DNA of 10,353 nt from Bryobacterales bacterium (GTDB lineage Bacteria > Acidobacteriota > Terriglobia > Bryobacterales > Bryobacteraceae). The notes below the pieces were generated by a model. That model was given only the letters and a program-made list of their open reading frames with translations. It was not told the origin of the DNA and did no database searches. Below, one piece after another: positions 7,629 through 10,353 of this stretch. A program made the translations under genes and the position numbers. Within the stretch, counting starts at the first letter, position 1; every line of letters begins with the position of its first letter. The DNA lies in the NCBI GenBank assembly GCA_025456495.1, contig JALOKO010000084.1, forward strand, positions 1 through 10,353, read 5' to 3'.

Positions 7629-8914
7629 TTGGCTGTCCACCCCAGCGCGATGGCCCGCGCCACCACATCGACGATGCCGGTGGCGCAAGTCTCGTGCAAC
7701 TGCTGATGGAAGCGTGGCCACTCCGCAGGACGCGCCGCCAAGGCCGCCGCCAGCAAGGCCGCCTGCTGCCGCAGCGCTTCCGCCGCAAGGTTCGAGGGAA
7801 GCGTGGCGTAGCGGACCCGATCCAGCACAGCAGCCATCGCGTAGGCCGCCGCGCCAACCAACGGTTCGTAGAAGACTGACTTGTCGTTCGCCCGCAGAAG
7901 CGCCAGCTCGCGCTCGTCCAAGTGTGCGCGCAACGCTTCCAGCAACGCGGGCTCCTTCACACCGAAGCGCTCCAGGGCATGGAACAGCCCGCGCGTGTAA
8001 CTCGGCTCCAGCCCGTTCTGCCAGCGCAGCGCCTCCAGCGTGGCGTCACGGACGGCAATGCCGATGAGTTCCCCCAACCGCACATGCTGACTGGCGGAAG
8101 TAAGCGCCGGACCGCCGGTGCTGCAGGCAGCAAGACAGAATTGGTCAGTCCCCGTACCGGTAGCGGCATCGGCGGAATAGCGACTACTGATGGCAAGCCG
8201 AGTGAGGGCGGCGCTCTTGGCCTCTGTCATGGTTACGATTGCGCGCGCCATTGCTCCCTGGGTGAGCGGCTGGTTCAACAGCAGCATGGTGTTGATGGTG
8301 CCCTCTAGTGGACGCGGTTCCGCTTGCTGGGCGGGATAGGGATGGGTCTTCTCCCAACCGTTCCCCTTTTCCCGCCACGTCGCGGGATCGCCCGCACAGG
8401 TGGCGTTCCCCTGGACACCCGCCGTGACCACTGCCGTGACGGTAAGCGGTTCCACGAAGGCGTTGAACGGCTCCATGGATGTATCGCCCGGCAGATCATC
8501 TCGCAGCGTCACCACGCTGGCGTAGTTCATGTTGGCGGCAGTGCCCATCATTGCTACGGCGTCTGCCGGCAGCAGAGTTTCTGTGCAGACCTGATGATGA
8601 TACCCCTCCTGCCCGATGCCCTTGATGAGATCGTGGCGCTCCATGTGGTCCTTGCCCTCACAGCTCTGGTGGTTCAACAGGAAGCGCAGGTCTTCCCGCA
8701 TGCCTCCATTGAGGATGCAGGTGGAGAGCGTCCGATGCGGGCGGTGCAGCACGGCCAGCAGGTAACGGCCGCTGCGCTCCAGGGTGAAAGTGGGCGTAAC
8801 CAGCAAACGTTCCGCACCCGGGAGATGGCATTGCAGTGCGGCTGCTTCCGATGTGGGTTGGGTGGCGTCGTGTGCGCCGACGGTGGGAGAGTCCATGCGA
8901 TTCGATGGTCGCAT
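7619..8914 (-). CDS. cbiZ: Adenosylcobinamide amidohydrolase CbiZ, with long C-terminal extension
   Basis: A 431-residue protein with the CbiZ signature. CbiZ removes the aminopropanol arm from adenosylcobinamide, and in bacteria from adenosylpseudocobalamin, yielding cobyric acid for rebuilding into the preferred cobamide. Conserved blocks are LNGG (68-71), NHQ (81-83), VTAGVQGN (163-170), EGTINTMLLLNQPL (204-217), TEAK (230-233) and ATGTGTD (251-257). Residues from about 275 to 431 form a helical, Ala/Leu-rich extension beyond the core of the roughly 230-residue archaeal enzymes; its role is unknown. CbiB directly follows and uses the CbiZ product, so the pair forms a coherent salvage or remodelling module. 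The start is uncertain: ATG at 8914 or in frame at 8896, neither with a good ribosome site. No cobalamin riboswitch could be supported upstream. Confidence 0.92.
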   Translation of the reverse strand: MRPSNRMDSPTVGAHDATQPTSEAAALQCHLPGAERLLVTPTFTLERSGRYLLAVLHRPHRTLSTCILNGGMREDLRFLLNHQSCEGKDHMERHDLIKGIGQEGYHHQVCTETLLPADAVAMMGTAANMNYASVVTLRDDLPGDTSMEPFNAFVEPLTVTAVVTAGVQGNATCAGDPATWREKGNGWEKTHPYPAQQAEPRPLEGTINTMLLLNQPLTQGAMARAIVTMTEAKSAALTRLAISSRYSADAATGTGTDQFCLAACSTGGPALTSASQHVRLGELIGIAVRDATLEALRWQNGLEPSYTRGLFHALERFGVKEPALLEALRAHLDERELALLRANDKSVFYEPLVGAAAYAMAAVLDRVRYATLPSNLAAEALRQQAALLAAALAARPAEWPRFHQQLHETCATGIVDVVARAIALGWTAKWS

Positions 8915-8957
8915 ACCACGCGCCGGGCGGATGATTCGCGGCTGTAGATTTGCTGCG

Positions 8958-8993
8958 GTAGCTTCGCGGCTCCGCGTCCGTGACAGCGGCTAC
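8958..8993 (-). other. Folded element in the cbiZ leader
   Basis: On the minus strand GTAGC (8993-8989) can pair with GCTAC (8962-8958), enclosing a small inner hairpin formed by CGCG arms around GAGC (8965-8976). It lies 44 nt upstream of the cbiZ start codon. The strand contains a CCGCTGT piece that recalls part of the cobalamin riboswitch core, but the other conserved blocks are missing, so no function is assigned. Confidence 0.25.
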
Positions 8994-9034
8994 ACGATGG
9001 TGGATGAGGCCTGCGACGAAGGGGGGTGAAGACG

Positions 9035-9074
9035 AAAAAGGGGAGCAAGCGAGGTATGCGGCTCGCCTGCTCCC
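9035..9074 (-). terminator. Intrinsic (Rho-independent) terminator downstream of the PEP-CTERM gene
   Basis: On the minus strand a 13-position stem (9074-9062 with 9053-9041, one A-C mismatch), GC-rich and with an 8-nt loop, is followed by one C and five T residues (9039-9035). The other strand has no T run, so it works in the minus direction only. It lies about 160 nt beyond the PEP-CTERM stop codon and about 120 nt before cbiZ, and so should separate the two transcripts. Confidence 0.85.
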
Positions 9075-9079
9075 GACTA

Positions 9080-9098
9080 CTCGTAAAAGGATTACGAG
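9080..9098. repeat. Short perfect inverted repeat
   Basis: CTCGTAA (9080-9086) and TTACGAG (9092-9098) form a 7-bp perfect stem with a 5-nt loop. It lies 5 nt upstream of the terminator stem in the transcript direction of the PEP-CTERM gene. No T run follows it, so it is not itself an intrinsic terminator. Confidence 0.5.
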
Positions 9099-9135
9099 AG
9101 CGCTGAGGAGCTTGAAGAATGTCGTGTCCGGGAGG

Positions 9136-9176
9136 GGCGCCAAGCCGACCATGCTGGGGATTGCCCGCTTGGCGCC
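9136..9176. repeat. 10-bp perfect inverted repeat with 21-nt loop
   Basis: GGCGCCAAGC (9136-9145) is exactly complementary to GCTTGGCGCC (9167-9176). With one bulged base at 9177 the pairing continues for at least three more pairs. It is the second stem-loop after the PEP-CTERM stop codon. Function is unknown: mRNA 3'-end protection, a protein-binding site or part of a small RNA are possible. Confidence 0.6.
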
Positions 9177-9197
9177 GCCTTCTGCGGAGAGGGAACT

Positions 9198-9221
9198 TGC
9201 CGAGCGCCGTGCGCTCGGGCA
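9198..9221. repeat. GC-rich inverted repeat directly after the PEP-CTERM stop codon
   Basis: CCGAGCGC (9200-9207) pairs perfectly with GCGCTCGG (9211-9218) around a 3-nt loop, and two more pairs form past a bulged G. It begins about 11 nt after the stop codon of the PEP-CTERM gene. No T run follows in the transcript direction, so it is probably a 3'-stabilising or Rho-type structure rather than a full intrinsic terminator. Confidence 0.5.
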
Positions 9222-9231
9222 CCGGGTGCGC

Positions 9232-9987
9232 CTAGGCGCGGGTCATACGACGACGCATGAGGCCTAACAGGCCCAGGGCTCCGCCGCACAGCAGGAAGGT
9301 GCTGGCTTCAGGCACCGGGCTGGGATCGGGATCTGGATCGGGGTCGGGATCGCCGCCGCCGCCCGTGCCATTGAATCCGCCGAAGCGTAGGTTCTCGAGC
9401 TTAAGTGGGCCTCCAGTGATGCGGAACTCAACGATATCGCTATTCGCCACCGTGAAGCCATAGAAAAATCCATTGCTAGGGGCACCCACATTATCAAGCG
9501 CATTCGTGATACTTGCAGTCTCAATTAGACCGCTTATCCCGAAAATCTGTAGAGTGATAGCCCCATGGGTTTCTAAACTTAGTCTACTTAACTGAATGCC
9601 CACTGAGGAAACTGCGCCACCGACTAAGGCAAACGAAAGCTGTTGAACACGGTTTGCGGGCAAATCACTTGGCCCTGACAGGTTAACCAGATATGCGCTG
9701 TCCTCATTGCCACTTTGGAAATTTGTAGTGACACCAACAAACACCTGGCCAGCGTCGGGATCGAAGTTGGGAACCGAAAAGTTCACAGATGCGCCCCCGC
9801 TGCTAAACACTTCGACCGGGGCGTTTGTAACTTGGGTTACAGCTAAGTGGTTGAAGTCAACCAGCGTTGGAAAAACTGTTGTATTGATTTCGCCTGGACC
9901 CGTTTGCACAAAGGCCGCCGACGCGGAGAGGGCGGCCATTAGAGTTAGGGCTACAAGGACGAGCAAGAGTGATTGTGTGCGTCTCAT
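9232..9987 (-). CDS. PEP-CTERM sorting-signal protein, predicted surface or extracellular
   Basis: A 251-residue exported protein processed by an exosortase. Residues 1-25 are a Sec signal peptide (MRRTQ, then a Leu/Ala/Val stretch ending SASA). Residues about 30-205 are rich in Ser, Thr, Asn, Gly and Val and look like a beta-sandwich with no catalytic motif. A Gly-rich and Pro-Asp linker (208-222) leads to the C-terminal tripartite signal: VPEAS (225-229), a hydrophobic helix (230-243) and a basic tail (RRR, 245-247). The motif is VPEA, not the usual VPEP. The frame is open upstream to 10233, but I chose 9987 because GGAG lies 9 nt before it and the signal peptide begins there. The gene has visibly lower GC content than its neighbours. 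The function is unknown; such proteins often belong to exopolysaccharide or biofilm matrices. No exosortase gene is in this window. Confidence 0.88.
   Translation of the reverse strand: MRRTQSLLLVLVALTLMAALSASAAFVQTGPGEINTTVFPTLVDFNHLAVTQVTNAPVEVFSSGGASVNFSVPNFDPDAGQVFVGVTTNFQSGNEDSAYLVNLSGPSDLPANRVQQLSFALVGGAVSSVGIQLSRLSLETHGAITLQIFGISGLIETASITNALDNVGAPSNGFFYGFTVANSDIVEFRITGGPLKLENLRFGGFNGTGGGGDPDPDPDPDPSPVPEASTFLLCGGALGLLGLMRRRMTRA
9322..9351. repeat. Five tandem hexamers coding the Pro-Asp linker
   Basis: Five consecutive hexamers of the form GGGATC (variants TGGATC and GGGGTC) encode alternating Asp and Pro at residues about 213-222 of the PEP-CTERM protein. The units differ at silent positions, which suggests an old or selected repeat. 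Such a repeat could change length without shifting the frame. Confidence 0.75.
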
Positions 9988-10353
9988 CAAGAATGTCTCC
10001 GTCTGCAATCGGTTGCTCAACGGCTGGGGTGCATCGTTACTGCCAGCCTCGGCGACCGTTGCGTTTGTTCGTTCGTGATAGTAGTCCCGTGAGTTCTGGG
10101 AAGTTCTCTCTAGATCGAACAAAAACTGACGTTTTGTGCCGTTCCGAAACGAAGTCGTTCCAAAGTGGATGTCGCACACCGCGGCATGCGGCAACAATCC
10201 GTAGCGCGCAAGAGAATTACAGGAGTAAAGCAACAGTGGGCCAGCGCCCGCGGCGCGGCTTTCGCGTGTTTGGGCGCGTCGCGCACGAACCCGCTACGAG
10301 TTGGCGTGACCGCTCTGCCTTCCAGGCGTCCAGCACAGCCAGGCGGCAAGCAG
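9988..10353. other. Leader/upstream region of the PEP-CTERM gene and unresolved right edge
   Basis: No gene can be called with confidence in these 366 nt. From 9988 to about 10215 the base composition is moderate and the region probably carries the promoter and leader of the PEP-CTERM gene; I could not fix -35 and -10 boxes. From about 10220 to the edge GC content rises sharply. Candidates there are the 3' end of a minus-strand gene (44 codons open from 10351 to a TAA at 10217-10219, or 19 codons to a TAG at 10294-10296) and a plus-strand ORF from ATG 10186 that stays open to the edge (56 codons). None has a recognisable motif. Confidence 0.4.

Noticed and set aside
7226..7879. 217-codon open frame on the plus strand
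   Set aside because: It is antisense to cbiB and cbiZ, rich in Arg, Pro and Ala, and without motifs; a shadow frame.
8915..9035. Possible cobalamin riboswitch in front of cbiZ
   Set aside because: The minus strand has CCGCTGT and a distant AGCC...ACCGC resemblance to the B12 box, but the GGTGNAA-type block and the full box are missing, and the only strong terminator hairpin lies on the 5' side, where it could not be an expression platform. A covariance-model search for the cobalamin family would settle it.
9988..10233. Upstream extension of the PEP-CTERM reading frame
   Set aside because: It would bury the signal peptide 82 residues inside the protein; the start at 9987 has GGAG at 9 nt and a proper Sec signal.

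Overview
The window looks like a GC-rich chromosomal segment of a Gram-negative soil-type bacterium, most plausibly an acidobacterium of the Solibacter/Bryobacter type. That placement is inference. It rests on a PEP-CTERM surface protein, a Tat-exported formylglycine sulfatase, Tat-exported phosphoesterase, and a cobalamin-remodelling gene pair with an enlarged CbiZ. No rRNA, tRNA, insertion sequence, phage gene or CRISPR array is visible.

Layout, left to right. (1) 52-4006, minus strand: a tight three-gene cluster read as mscS-like channel -> secreted 638-residue propeller/alpha-helical protein -> small ArsR-family regulator, with gaps of 39 and 49 nt. (2) 4007-4106: a 100-nt divergent promoter region filled by four degenerate 19-bp tandem units lying between two outward-facing -10-like boxes that sit almost on the start codons. 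(3) 4107-5633, plus strand: Tat-exported sulfatase. (4) 5649-6548, minus strand: Tat-exported calcineurin-like metallophosphoesterase, converging on the sulfatase with only 15 nt between stop codons. (5) 6624-8914, minus strand: cbiZ and cbiB, overlapping by 10 nt. CbiZ would cut (pseudo)cobinamide compounds to cobyric acid and CbiB would rebuild adenosylcobinamide (phosphate), a salvage/remodelling route for vitamin B12. (6) 8915-9231: a 317-nt intergenic region with a strong minus-strand intrinsic terminator and three further clear stem-loops. (7) 9232-9987, minus strand: a PEP-CTERM protein with a Pro-Asp linker and a variant sorting motif. (8) 9988-10353: promoter/leader of that gene and an unresolved GC-rich right edge.

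The most uncommon parts are the 19-bp array in the divergent promoter with apparently (nearly) leaderless genes on both sides, the uncharacterised secreted protein in an operon with a mechanosensitive channel and a cysteine-rich ArsR regulator, and the heavily folded region 3' of the PEP-CTERM gene. Nothing here proves a new system; all functional statements are from motif recognition by eye.
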